A program made the position numbers and the translations under genes. 64,000 nt of DNA, from assembly GCA_036971475.1 (NCBI GenBank), contig JBAIZL010000006.1:133225731-133289730 (forward strand), in the 5' to 3' direction. Of the stretch, positions 41,479-54,266 are shown piece by piece (position 1 is the stretch's first letter; every line of letters starts with the position of its first letter). Origin of the DNA: Prosapia bicincta. Taxonomy: Eukaryota; Arthropoda; Insecta; Hemiptera; Cercopidae. The notes beneath the pieces were generated by a model, which saw only the letters and a list, made by a program, of their open reading frames with translations, made no database searches and was not told the DNA's origin.

Positions 41479-44400
41479 AGCAGCGAAGAAGGTTATACTT
41501 ATCACTATTTCAAGTTGGCATTTTATAAAAAGTACATTAATAAAAAGTACATAAAAAGATATTAATCTTCATACATAAAGTAAATTCAAAAATATATGGA
41601 TGCATTTTAAAATATGTTTATTTTATTATATAGAAGGGAAAGATTGATTTTAAAAGTATAGCAAAATGATAATGTATATGTAATGTATCAAAGGGTATGG
41701 TAAATATCAGTTTTATTCAAAAAATAATAAGAAATAAAATCAAATCGAGGAACTAATAGGCGGGAATTGTTTACAGAATATAACAAAGTATAATGAATAG
41801 ACAATACTTTAAAAAAATGATCACATCTTAGAGATAATATAAAAGCAATAGTGTAGTGGTTGGTATGAACAATGTAATGTTTACGTAAAAGAGACAAGTG
41901 ATAAAATGTTAACTATTGAGTTTGTTTGAATCAACATTGGACAGCCACTGAGAGAAGCTGTTGCAAAGGACATACCTTCTGAACACATAACAAGAGTTAG
42001 ATATGTATATGTAGAAAATAATGATTGTATTTGCAGATTTCGTGTTGTACATCTTGTGGTTTATCAAACTACTACTTTTAGTATCAATTGGCAAAAAAAT
42101 CACCACTTACTGTTATTTTTAGTCACACACGTTTCCCACAGCTGTTCAACCCTGTGAGTCAGGGGCAAGACTCCTGCTATTTCATATCTCAGTTCCCAGT
42201 ATTTACAACTAACAAAATCTTTTTAAACTCCTAAAATAAATCATATTTAACAGTATACCTACTCTCTGAAAATACTTTCTCACAACTTTAGAGACTGAAG
42301 TATAAAATAAAAACCATGAAATGATGTTAACGATGTACCACAGCTACCACACTTTAGCACAATATATCACTCCTAAGGGATATTTCTCATTGGACTAATG
42401 ACAGTTATTATGATTGTGAGAGGCTACACACTTGGTTTGTAAATACATTTAAACAAATAAACATGTACGGAAATAAAATTAACTAACATCATACACAGAT
42501 ACCTAAACTTGCTCTAGTGGCAATCCTAATATGGACAGGTAAAAGCGTATTAGTAATAAACACCTAAAGAAAATGAAGTAATAGGTCTATAATAGTACAT
42601 GAGAATGTGAACAATACACACAAACTTCCATGTGAATATGAGGACAAGAGTTGCAAACTTCTACCTAAATATTAACATATCTGCCTAGCTGCACATTTTT
42701 ATTGTCTCTGTAGGTTTGGCTCTGATCTGTGTATGTCGGAATTAAGGTTCAGTAATTGGCCAGGAGGGCCTATTGAATTGCAACAAGTATCACATTGACC
42801 GCATGACAATCCACATGAGTAGTATGACACATGAAGTCCCACATTCTAACAACTGTGTTATGATTTCACATCCCAATAAAACATTATTGAGATGTCATGA
42901 ATTCAATACTTGAGATTTATTTAATTAAAACAGTAATATTATAGTGGACAAGAGTATATGTGTTTTTAGTGGGTTTAACTCACATGTATGTAAATTTAAT
43001 TCTAAGTGTATTGGTGGTCCTCATGCATAGGCTATAAGTGGAGAGGTGTTAAATTAGCTGGACGTATTATGAAATTATTGAAGTCCTTCCCAATGAACCA
43101 TCGAGTAATTACTTGATTAATAAATACCTGTTATGAATATTAATATATGCAATATATATTTCAAAGATTCTCTACACTTGTATGTAATAGTATGAAACCT
43201 TTCAGTAGTGGTAGAAAAACTTACCTGAATGTACAAACCTTGTTTAACTAGTCTTAGGTCGATTTCTTTTTTCCACCACCTCTACTTGCTTTCCTTTCAC
43301 CAATTTTCAATTGCCTGCATTGCTAATACTAATAAAGTATTGATGGGATCTGAGTAGCCTATTAAAAACTGTGGTTTTCTTTGTATTTCAAGTCATCATG
43401 TCAAATTATGAATTATATTCTAAAATGGCATTCAACTAACTGATGGAAATTCTGAATTGAAATTCTACATTATAAATAGAAAATATAATAATAAATTAAA
43501 TTTATTTCTAAAATAATGTTTTTGTACATTTTTTAAAGATAATTTAAACTTAAAGTGTTTACTAATTACTAAACGGTGCCCTCTCCACTGTAACAACTTT
43601 GTCACATTCAGTCACTTGAGAAAGGCCAAACTTTCTACACTACTTGTTTTCGTTAATATGTAACTAGTAATGATAAAAAGTAATGATAACTTCTGACATT
43701 GCTAGTGCCAAGAGGCTGTTGTTAGTAATGGGAGAGAGAGAAGACAATCTGGACAATTGCCCTCCTGGCACCTGCCTTTAAGCAGTTCACTCTGTATTGC
43801 ATGTACTAAAATCGAGAAACCATTTCCTGTTTAGGGGAAGTGGGAAATTTATGTGAGGAAAAGAGTAAAGTGTAGGTTTAAATGTATATTAAATTTCGTA
43901 GTACTTTGAAGAATATTAATTATTTGTTTACATCAGCTATTTCTATTATTATTTAAAAACTCACAAATATGAAGCAGGTAAAATATCAAACAAAGATTAA
44001 AGTAATTTTTGTTTTACAAATGTATTATATACTAATAATACTACTAACAGATTATAAAACATCAACAAATTTATTCTTTGGTAACAATTAATACAATAAT
44101 AGTACTAATTTTTATTCCTATAAAAAAAGGAATTCTATTAAATATGTAACTTATTTCAAACAGATATATATTTAGTTGTTTATTGCCAATGAGATTTTTG
44201 TTCACGACCAACGAATTCCAGACTTCACGAGGTTTTTTATTAAGTCCTTTTTCTTTATAAAATCATAATTTCTTGGGTTTAAAACCCAAAATTTATGTTG
44301 TGACTGTATCTCAGAAGGTAAATGAAATACTTTCATTGTTGACTACATAACTTTATAATTGTGATTTTAAAATTATGCAGTAATAAATTCCTTATAGTAA

Positions 44401-44685
44401 ACCATAAAAGACTAAGAGTGTTACAGCCAATCTTCATAGTTCATCATAATCTTCAAAATTCTATCGAGTTCTTGGTAATGACTTTCAAGGTATATAACAA
44501 CTCATTGATTTCACAACTTCTAACAGTGCTCTACTTATGTAAATATTCTACTATATAAAAAAAATGTTGAAGGAAACAGCCCAACTATAGTTTGTTTTAA
44601 TGTTAAAATTATTTTCAAAACATCAAGCAGAATAACCAACATGATCAACTAAATGTAAGTATGTATATTATTAAAGGAATATAGT
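41479..44685. other. AT-rich intergenic DNA, nothing recognised
   Basis: Over three kilobases without a recognisable gene, RNA, tandem array or transposon end. Short frames (for example 41688-41897 minus) have only AT-rich composition. Confidence 0.45.
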
Positions 44686-45300
44686 ATGAAGCTACAGCAT
44701 AGTGGATAATCCAATCTTTGCAATTCCAATAGATCTATTTCCCAAGCAATAACATAGTTTCTACCTATTTCCATTACCACGGAGTAACTGTAATGAGTAC
44801 ATCAATCCCTAATAAACATTTTTTTAAAATTTCTTTAAATATTAGAGAAAATAATTATTGTAACCATTTGTAATCCAAACCAGCGGTGCATCCAGAATTT
44901 CGACATTTTAAAGACATCTACAACAGGAGGGGACATCAACTGTTTTTTATATTTCCCGAATCAGTCAAGTTATTTCAGTGCATGCTGCTTTGTTTTACTT
45001 TAGGACGCAAACTCAACAACTGTGTATAATTAACTGATATTCCTGAAGCTTTTTATTATTGATCCATTTAAATATTAACATTTTAATTTGCTAATTAACT
45101 GATGCGCTTTATATTTCAGGCACAAATGAAACTACAGCATGGTGGGTAACACCATCCACTGATTCCAATAGATTTATTACAGGCAAGTGCTCTGCCCAAG
45201 CAATAACATAGTTTCTACCTATTTCCATTACCTCGGAATAACTTTAATGAGTACCGCAATCCCTATGACACATTTATTCAAAATCCAATAAACAAAGGAA
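44686..45300. repeat. Two diverged direct repeats about 440 bp apart
   Basis: A block beginning ATGAANCTACAGCATNGTGG and containing CCCAAGCAATAACATAGTTT and CTACCTATTTCCATTAC occurs at about 44686-44830 and 45127-45285. The second copy has an extra 12-20 bp (ACAGGCAAGTGCTCTG). Non-coding. Confidence 0.75.
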
Positions 45301-45379
45301 AATATTTATTGTATTTATTTGTAACCAGACCAAAATTTTCCCAACTCAACTTGGTGCGAAAGCATTTTCAGACCCATCT

Positions 45380-45775
45380 TTATATGAACCTTTTTTGTTA
45401 GTTTTGCATGTTGATCCATCTCCTGAAGTATTTTTGTTTCCATGTTACACTGAATTTATATTTGGAACATTAGAGTGTTGCTATGCAACACGAACTGAAT
45501 ACAAAATGTGTCATTTTAGAGTGTTGATCTGGCTTAGTGTTTTTACTGATGAGAGGTCTACCTCTTCAGGCTTACGGCCGCCGTGATCACCGAAATTGTC
45601 ACCTTTTGATAATAACTTATGGGGATATTTAAAAAATAAAGTATATGCCAAAAAACATCATACGCACCATTATAGATCCTGACCTCCAGTCTCTATTTCA
45701 GAATATGCTACACCACGCTACGATATGCGTAAAAGGTGACGATGATCACTCTCAATGTATTTAGTAACGTACACA
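45380..45775 (+). pseudogene. C-terminal scrap of a DUF4817/mariner-like transposase
   Basis: The plus strand reads SPKLSPFDNNLWGYLKNKVY at about 45585-45645, followed in the next frame by DPDLQSLFQNMLHHATICVK. This corresponds to the third catalytic block and C-terminal helix of insect mariner-like transposases. A stop and one frameshift are visible. It is a different piece, on the other strand, from the relic at 16440-17125. Confidence 0.6.
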
Positions 45776-45854
45776 TATAGGACTATTGAATAAAACAAAA
45801 ATTGAAAACTTGTTGCTCTTCATGACGAGCTGGTTGTTAACTATTTATTACAAT

Positions 45855-46150
45855 TTGATATTACTGGCGACCAGACTTTTTGTTAACTAAAAGTTGTTAA
45901 ATTGTTAAACTTACACTTGGGAGGAAACTTTTTTGTCTTACAACTTCTTCAGCCTCGTATTTTTGCTGCTAGGATTGCTGTAGTTGTGCTTCTTTGGTAC
46001 CAATGTTTGAAAGTTAGAATTGATGTGATCGAGGAGTATTTTTTGTCTTACAACTTCTTCAGCCTCGTATTTTTGCTGCTAGGAATGCTGTAGTTGTGCT
46101 TCTTTGGTACCAATGTTTGAAAGTTAGAATTGATGTGATCGAGGAGTATG
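45855..46150 (+). repeat. Terminal repeat of the Penelope-like element with a 108-bp tandem duplication
   Basis: Sequence from GCGACCAGACTTTTTGTTAA onward is inverted relative to 47490-47690, so the element between is flanked by inverted terminal repeats. A 108-bp block starting TTGTCTTACAACTTCTTCAG and ending near GATCGAGGAGTATT is present twice in tandem (about 45931-46038 and 46039-46149). The two copies differ at one or two bases. Confidence 0.8.
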
Positions 46151-47690
46151 TGTAATCTGTGTCGTGTTTAATCATATAGGATGTCATTTTTTTTGTATTG
46201 CTATGTCTGTATATTTCATATTGTTCTAGTGTGTTTAATTTATGGCCTTTGTTGCATACTTATTGTGCCCTTGTTATTTTCCATACTATTGCATGAGTGT
46301 TTAGTGTCCATGAAGTGATTTGCGAAGGTGGATTCAATAGTAGTGTGCAGTGCGCTTTTGTGTTCTTTATATCTTTCGGTGAAAGATCTGCCTGTTTGTC
46401 CAATATAGAACTTATTGCAGTTGTTGCATTGTAGTTTGTATATTCCTGGGTTATTGTATGTGTTGCTACTGTTATTAATGCTGTGTCCCATAGCCGTTTG
46501 GTTTTTATTTGTTGTTCTGTAACCTACATTGTATCCTGCTTTTTTGAATTGGTGTGCTATTTTATTTGTGAGTTTGTTTATGTATGTGAGGTGGATGAAT
46601 TTGTTTGTGTTTGTGTTTTTGTTGTTTGTGTAGTTGTTACTGTTCTTTTTGAGTATTTTTCTGTGTCGTTTGTCTATTAAATAATTGTCATATCCATTTT
46701 AGTGAGCTAAATATTTGATTGTGTTTAGTTCCTCTGTGTAGTTAGTTTTGGACATAGGTATTTTATTTAGTCTGTGTAGTAAATGTTTGAAGGCTGTGTG
46801 TTTATGTTGCATTGGGTGGTTCGATGTGTTGTGTGTCAGTGTGTCTGTCATGGTTGGCTTGCGGTATATGTTGAATTCATGTTTGTTTTGATTTTTTGTA
46901 ATGGTGATGTCTAAGAAATTTAATGCTTGTTTTTTTCAAATTCTGCAGTGAACTGGATATTTTTATGTATTTTGTTTATATGTGTTTTGAGTTGTTGGCA
47001 TTGTCTTACGTTTTCTCGGTATAGTATTATAACCTCGTCTAATATTTGTGCCAATGTATTATCTTATCTGCGTGTTTATTATTTACGATTTTATTCTGTT
47101 CTATGTGTTGTTGGAATATTTCTGTGAGAATGCTCGAAATCGGAGGACCCATTGGTAGGCTTTGTTTCTGTGTGTAATATTTGTTGTTGTGAGTGAAGTA
47201 GTTCTGTTGTGTAATGGTGTTCAAAGTGTGTATGATTACTTTTGTGGTTTTTCCTGGAGTGTTGTTAAATCTTAGATTGTCTCGTAATATGTTTAGTGTT
47301 TCTGTGACTGGGATATTGGTATATAGGTTTGTGATTTCAAACGATGCTAGGGTTGAGTTATGAGGGATTTCAATGTTCTTATTTTGTTTACTATATCTAT
47401 TATGTTTTTATATTTGTGTGTGCATCTTGTTTTATGTATTTTCTAATAGTTCTATCCATATGGTATGATAGTTTGTCTGCAGTTGATTGTTGGCTGTTAA
47501 TTATTGGTCCTACAACGTTCAAAAATTGGTACCAAAGATGCACAATTGCAGCAATCCTAGCAGAAAAAATACGAGGCTGAAGAAGTCCTAAGACGAAAAT
47601 GTTTCCTCCAAGTGTAAGTTAACAATTTATCAAAATTTAGTTAACAAAAAGTCTGGTCGCAAGTAATATCAAAGTCTAATAAGTAAATAA
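46151..47690 (-). mobile_element. Penelope-like element with GIY-YIG endonuclease, decayed
   Basis: Minus strand, from 47690 down: terminal repeat, RT scraps (near 47490 a RPIVNS-like motif, IINSQQSTADKLSYHMDRTI), a palm block at 47224-47039 ending QKQSLPMGPPISSILTEIFQ, then at 46491-46240 the endonuclease GIYKLQCNNCNKFYIGQTGR with RYKEHKSAL. RT followed by GIY-YIG is the Penelope order. Frames are broken between blocks and the N-terminal RT part is missing. It lies directly downstream of the second gene paralogue, and both were copied in inverted orientation to 59.1-62.5 kb. Confidence 0.85.
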
Positions 47691-47779
47691 AAATTAGTAT
47701 TTTTAAATTTTTACAATAATCCAAGATATGTCTTAAATAAACAGATTTAGTTTCAATTGTGTTGCATTTTATGGAATTT

Positions 47780-47781
<2 letters not shown>

Positions 47782-47853
<72 letters not shown>
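47782..47853. repeat. (CA)n(TA)n microsatellite
   Basis: CA then TA. The same compound tract in reverse orientation follows exon 4 of the third paralogue (61335-61430). Confidence 0.95.
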
Positions 47854-47859
<6 letters not shown>

Positions 47860-47861
47860 CA

Positions 47862-49380
47862 CATAACCTCTCTTTCTTGGCCTTCTGAATATTAGCTTTT
47901 ATTTTTTCGACGCATCAATATGAAGTTTTCATTGGGCTGCCACCTCTTCCTGTAAACTTATATGATAGCAATTTATTATTTTGAACAATTGTATAAGCTG
48001 AAAGTAATATATTAATTACAATTTGTTTAAAGTTCACTTTGAAGAAGGTATAACCTAATACGCCATCATTTTATGTCGCTTTGGTTTTAAAGCTAGGTAA
48101 GTATATTGTTTGAAATACAGAAAATATGTAAAACTATATTGGGAATGTTTAAATCGTATTAACAAACAAAACACATGAAATTATTATACTCTAACCTTTA
48201 TGCAATTTGTGCTTAAATGTTTTTTTTGAAAATTCTTAAATTCAAAATTTAAAATGGTGAGTTTTTCTAGTACTTGAACACTAGTAAAAACACAAAAGTA
48301 CAAACTTAGAGTTCTGAAAAACAACAAAAATCAATGTTTAAAGAAACAATGAAATTCTTTGAAAATAAAAAACAAGATGATACTCACAGAGACAACCTTA
48401 TTGACAACCTTTATAAACTCTTCAGCCTTACTACTGAATTATTTATTTTCCTCCTCAGGCTAGATAGAAATATCTTTTCTATAAATGTTTTTAATTTTAA
48501 TATTTGTTTCTATTTCATTTATCAGTTACAGTCTTCTTAGCATTTGTAACCCCTGACTGAAACTTTAAAATTTAATTTTGAAACCTCTTCGGGGCTTGAG
48601 TTTTTATTTCCTTTACGAAGTTACAAAATTTTTTCCGCGGCTAACAACTTCTGAGACTGCGTGAAACTGACTTACGAAGTACTATTCGATAATCTGAGTT
48701 TCAGCTCTGCAATTTGTTACTAAATGTCCTACGTCCTTCTTATTTGTATTTCGAAAGACAGTAAATATCTTGATAGTTGCTTCGCGTAGTACATCGATTC
48801 TCATAAGACTCAACTTGATTGAGTCCTTATTCTTTATTTTCATGCTCAAATCCTTGACAGTTTTTCATCAGAATTTCAAAGAAGCTTCTAATTTTCTATA
48901 AGAAAGTATTAGAGTACCTCTGGAGACCTTTTAGGGACCCATCGATAAACCTTTCGATATTATTGTTAATTTTCTTATACAAACCAGTCACTTTGGTTGC
49001 AGAGTACTTAGCTAGTCGCTTAGCGTTTACAAAGTTTACATCAGACAGTTTCATAACCTGTGAAGCCTGGAAAACTACCAAATGTTTCAAATTGTTACTT
49101 GATTTAGTTTAAATACTATGAAAGTTTTTTATTTTTTTGTGAGTAAGAGAAGAGGTGCCTTCCAAGCAACTCAATACAAATATCTTTATATTGTATATTG
49201 AACTTAATATAATACTCCTTAATTTTTTCTCCAACATGGTTCAGCTCATCTGAAACAAAACAAATGTATGCATTACCAAAATCATTGTTTAATTAGGATA
49301 CACACTGCTTCAAAGGGGGTTTTGTGATATATTAGAAGTAGAATAAACACACACACACACTTACACACACACACGCGCGT
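47862..49380 (-). pseudogene. Paralogue 2 of the secreted helical protein gene, broken
   Basis: Exon 3 homology spans 48388-49249 (862 bp versus 861 in the intact gene), with acceptor CAG, donor GTGAGTA and intron 3 preserved. Exon 4 homology spans about 47862-47997. Frameshifts occur in exon 3. A stop codon TAG at 48896-48898 replaces a Glu codon, and exon 4 contains an in-frame TGA. Exons 1 and 2 are absent: homology ends in the (CA)n of intron 2 near 49380. The longest surviving piece reads MKLSDVNFVNAKRLAKYSAT. It cannot make the full protein. Confidence 0.85.
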
Positions 49381-49858
49381 TGTAACGGGTTGAAATGTTC
49401 CGTCACAATTCAATAAAAAATTGAAATAATCTCAATTTATAAAATATAATTTAACTAAATTTTCCAAGCCATGAATATTGATCATTAAGTGTATAATTCT
49501 AAAATAAACTGTAATTGTACAAAAATCATGACTTCGGGAGTGTTTTGTGTGCTACGTAAAAATCAGGGTTCTGCAAGATTTTAAATAAACAGTTTTAAGA
49601 CAAGAAAAAACGGCAAAATCCAAGTCAGACAAGCAAATCGAGGGTGGGGGAATAGAGACGATAACTATCGCTGAGCGTTTAGGCGCTCTCTTGTAATTAC
49701 GCCACAGACCGGGAAAGGTCACAGTTTCTGTTAAATTAGCAAAAATACCAAAATGAATTTCTAGAGCATAAACTAGAGGCCACGGAGTGCGGGAATAATA
49801 TAGTATGTCTTAATTTCTGTCTAGTGAAAACTAGACATCGAAATATGAAAAATCACGA
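49381..49858. other. Spacer between paralogue 2 and segmental duplication B
   Basis: No gene or element recognised. Confidence 0.4.
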
Positions 49859-51806
49859 TAGGATTTGGTATTCAACGATATGTTTCTCATAGAAAGCAAA
49901 TGCGGGGGCTTTTAGACTTATAGCTTTGCAAAATGTAATTCATTTTTCGAATTTTACAAAGTCATAAGACCAAAATAAAGCTCGATTTTATTTATATATA
50001 TAAGATATATAACGTTGAATACCAAACTTCGTTTCAAACAATTCCTAAAAACTCATTTTTTATGTTATGACTTGTACAATTAAAATAAAGTTCATATTAT
50101 TGTTAGAACTTTCAGTCATTTTTAGAAAATAACTCCCATACAGTCAAAATAACAACTGATGCTGCCGAGTATATTTCTTGTCCTGGGTCAAATTGATACA
50201 ATATCTTCTAAAACATTTTTTCAACCCTTCAATTAACTTATTAGATTATTAAAATACATTAAATGATAAAGCAAATACTATAAAATGTCACTTCAATTTT
50301 ATTTCTAACATAAGATAGAAAAAAATAGAAACATAAAAAAGCATAAAGTATATCAACTATATATACAGTACCCGGTTTCCCCTAATGTATAAAACAAAAT
50401 TACATGAAGATTTTTTAAACTAAGCTCAAAAAGGGAAGAACATAGTCGTTTCTAAGGTGTGGATATTAACTGCTTGCACAGCTCAAATTTGTTAATGCTC
50501 TCTGATTATTCGACTTGGAAGTCGGGGACACCTAGAAACATCGGTCCTTCCCTGTCTATTATACATTGCTAAGTAATATTTGTTCCATGTTCAGTGGAGA
50601 AAGTTTGCGCGAGAAGATGTTTTTTCAACGCTGTTATTTATGCAACCAGAGTTCTCTATGAGTATAAAGATACTTTACTTATGTCTGAGTAGTAATTTGA
50701 AACAAAATTATACACAATACCTCAGTACAGAATATCTAATCAACACAAAAAAATGTTAATTTGTCGAAAATTCGTTTAGAAATTAGGTTTCTATCAGAGG
50801 TATAGCGACGGTTGCAGCTGTTACTCTGCTTGTCTGCTAGGTGGCAGCACCTGCCGGTAGAAATCAGTAATTTCTCCATTAAAAGAGGTTATTAGCTTGG
50901 TACATGGGCAACCAATTCTGTTTCTTCACTCACTCTAAGGATAACGTTTTTTCAAATAATAATTTAATATCACGAAACTGATCTACAATCGAGTCATACT
51001 CCAATTGAATACGAAATTTTATATTTTATATTAGAAAATATTTTTTCAGTGAATAAATTAAAATAACATTATTTAACAATTATAATAAATTAACAACATA
51101 TTAAAGTCTTTACGATTTTTAAAATCTAATATCCTTAACCACATAACTTACCGATTATTTTCACATTTCCTTCCCAAAAAAATATCAAATAATTTTATTC
51201 TGAATTTCTAATTCTTTGCCTCTCTCTAATATTCTATTAGAACTGCCTTCATTGAAAAACTGTTTTTTCATATAATAAGGGTTGACATATCTTTCATAAA
51301 TACCACATATAGTAACCCGAGTTAATTCAGAATTTGACAACCGTATTTTAATAATGGTAGTATATAAATTGCAACAGTTATTTAACTACTGTCTAATATA
51401 ATAAAATATTATTTATCCATATAGGTTAGAAATTTGAAGTGATTGTACAGTAAAAAAATCTAAGATACGATCGCAAACATTGCTGCTTTTTAGTGTAGTT
51501 TGACTGTACACGGTGAATGTTTCACTTTCACACGTAAAACAAAAATTATTTATTTACAAAAAAAATACGCACAAAATATATACGCTTTTTTAATACATAT
51601 CTACATAAATCTACATAGAATGTGTAAAAATGGTTTATACAGGTCTATTTGCAAGAGTATGGTAAATTTTAAAACATAGTGTAACACAAAGTGCTACATC
51701 ACAGTGAGGGCAGAAATATCTGGATTATCTCCTTATATTTTTCAGGTGGTCCAGCACAAATTACTAAAGTTTATAATTTGGACTCAATCGTTGTATGGCC
51801 CGATTC

Positions 51807-51866
<60 letters not shown>

Positions 51867-51990
51867 TTATATATATAACTTACACATTTTAAGTCTTTAA
51901 AATATTTTCAGAAAATTGGATTGCTGAGTTTAAAAATCCTTTATATAATAATTTTGGTGAAAATTCTTAGAGTAGATTTCGAGAAAGATT

Positions 51991-52063
<73 letters not shown>

Positions 52064-52168
52064 TATGGTGATATGTTTTCTTGTATATATATTTAATAAA
52101 TTTAAAATATTTCAAAAACAAGAATATTCATTAAAAATATTCTTGTTTTTGAAATATTTTAAATGTAT

Positions 52169-52219
<51 letters not shown>

Positions 52220-52306
52220 AACTAAGTCAAAATACAAATAGAATTGAATTTACAATTCAATTGTATTTTGACTTAGTTCTTTATTATTACAGAAGAATAC
52301 ATATTG

Positions 52307-52385
<79 letters not shown>

Positions 52386-52837
52386 GTATACACAATTATT
52401 AGTTGTTAAAGAGTAATAATTAATTAAATTTAATGAATTATATTATTTTTATATGGGAAAAAATCTTTTCACAAAAGGGACAAGACATGCAATATACTTG
52501 TTTCTTCCATTTGGCTTAAAATATACCATTACAAATTGATCTTATAAAACGGCTGATTTTATGATATAGGTTATGTGGTTGAACAGCTGTTTTATGCTAT
52601 GTTACTTATTAATATTATTTGTAGTTTTATAATAAAAAGTAACTAAAACAAAACTTGTCTTTGTTGACCTCAGTAGGTATTGACTTAAAAACAAAAATTT
52701 TAATAATTGTAGGAGATGGAGATGGAACACGATGGACTCCCAGCATCAAACATTACAAGAAATGAAGCTTTACATTCATTTTCAAGTCAAATTCAGCCAA
52801 ATCCAATGACGTCATCGGGTATATCTAATATGACTAA
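49859..52837. repeat. Segmental duplication, copy B (partner 3660-6599)
   Basis: This copy is slightly longer than copy A. It includes about 60 bp (around 51126-51185, CCTTAACCACATAACTTACC region) absent from copy A. Its right side runs on into an extended hAT transposase relic, so it preserves more of the original sequence at that end. The (TA)n tracts here lie at about 51811-51861, 51994-52059, 52172-52215 and 52311-52368. Confidence 0.92.
49864..50026. mobile_element. Palindromic MITE-like element, copy B
   Basis: Same TTTGGTATTCAACG termini as 3665-3819. It has an 8-bp larger loop-side TA segment (TATATATATAAGATATATAACG). Confidence 0.65.
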
Positions 52838-53577
52838 CATATCTAAGATAGGCCAAAGCGAATATAATTACTCATACCCTAGACAATTGCCCATGCCATT
52901 ATACATTACGAAATAGATCCCAATAAACACTAAGGAAAAAATTGATGACACACTATAGAAAAATACTTTCAACCTTTTAGCGTTGCTGAAGTCCAAGGAT
53001 TTATGGAATTTGTTAAAGAACTGAATCCTTCTTATGATTTGCCATGTAGAAAGCTTATACCAGCGAAGTATGAAGAATGCATTCATACTAGACCCTACTA
53101 AAACTACAATTGCAAACACAGTTAGCGTGTGTCTTACAACGGACACATGAACCTCAATTAATACTGATAGTTTTATGACAGTCACAGCTCCTTTCATTAA
53201 TGATGAATTTGAAATGAGTTCTGCATTGTCACAGTGTGCTTAATTTTGTAACAGGCAAACTAGTCAGAACTTGGCAGACGAACTGAAGAAATTAGAATTA
53301 GATTGGAAACTGAAAAACAAAATTGTAATGAGAAGATCGACATACTCAGAGAATATGCAGTAGGCTATAGACAATACCAGCAACATAACGAAAGCTGTTA
53401 AGGTCTTGTTGCAGTGGAAACACTTTGGCTCTTTTGCTCACATCCTGAATTTGATTATTACTTGTGCATTTGAAAACAATGATGTGGTCCTAACCCTCCT
53501 GGAAAATGTTAGAGGTATTTTGGCTCATTTCAAAAGAAGCACTACGTCAAATGGGAAACTTATTGCGTTTATTTAAC
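52713..53577 (+). pseudogene. hAT/ZBED-type transposase relic
   Basis: After a TTGTAG acceptor the frame runs to a stop at 52914 and includes a Ser/Asn-rich linker. Further on, in shifting frames, come NTKEKIDDTL, PFSVAEVQGFMEFVKELNPS and YDLPCRKLIPAKYEE (52975-53085). Then CLTTDT with a TGA where Trp is expected (53148-53150), then TSINTDSFMTVTAPFINDEF. Next are LADELKKLELDWKLKNKIV and DNTSNITKAVKVLLQWKHF (second Asp at 53370), then FAHILNLII and HFKRSTTSNGKL. This is the hAT catalytic core in order, with Asp at 53142 and 53370. The C-terminal dimerisation domain is absent. Confidence 0.82.
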
Positions 53578-54210
53578 CAATATTGTGTTTATTTCAAGGA
53601 TGTGAGGTAAAACCTGTTTTAAAATTATACATAAAAACTGCAATAGCTTCAAGTGGAATAATTATAATGTAAAAAGCTACTTAAAAAGTTACATTAGTTG
53701 CAACATAAAATATGTCAAATATAAACCCTGTGCCTTGATACGAGAGAGGGGTAGGTAGGTGCCTGGCCTTCAATCTCCACTAGCTGGTGAACTCTCTGGC
53801 TCTGAATCTCAAGTCTTTTGCTATGTCTTAGTAGTTATACAGTCTCAAAAAAGTGTTTTATGTCATAGTGTTATTATCAAAGGCTGTAAAAAGACAAATC
53901 TTTCTGACTACTAAGACTAAAGTCGATATTTTTACCAGAATTAAAAAGGAGTCAGTGGATCATCTTTAGCAAAAAATTGTGGTCTCTGTAAAACTATGAA
54001 AATTGATATCTAAAGTAAAAAAGCAACCATTTTCAAATATGCTTTACATTTGGATTTGGGTGATAGGTTCACACACCAAAACAATGAAGATGGAAATGGT
54101 CCTTCATCAGTAGAATTTTATTTGTTTATAGTTCAGTCAAAGGTTGATGTCGCATCTGCTATTTAGAATTGCGTTCTATGTTTGTTTGGATGAAATCATT
54201 TTCTTCAGTT
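53578..54210. other. Intergenic DNA, nothing recognised
   Basis: No gene or element was identified between the hAT relic and the flank of the pogo-like insertion. Confidence 0.4.
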
Positions 54211-54266
54211 ATGACTTTTGTGTAGACTATACATTCCCTTATATATTTATTAGTGATATGTGTATA

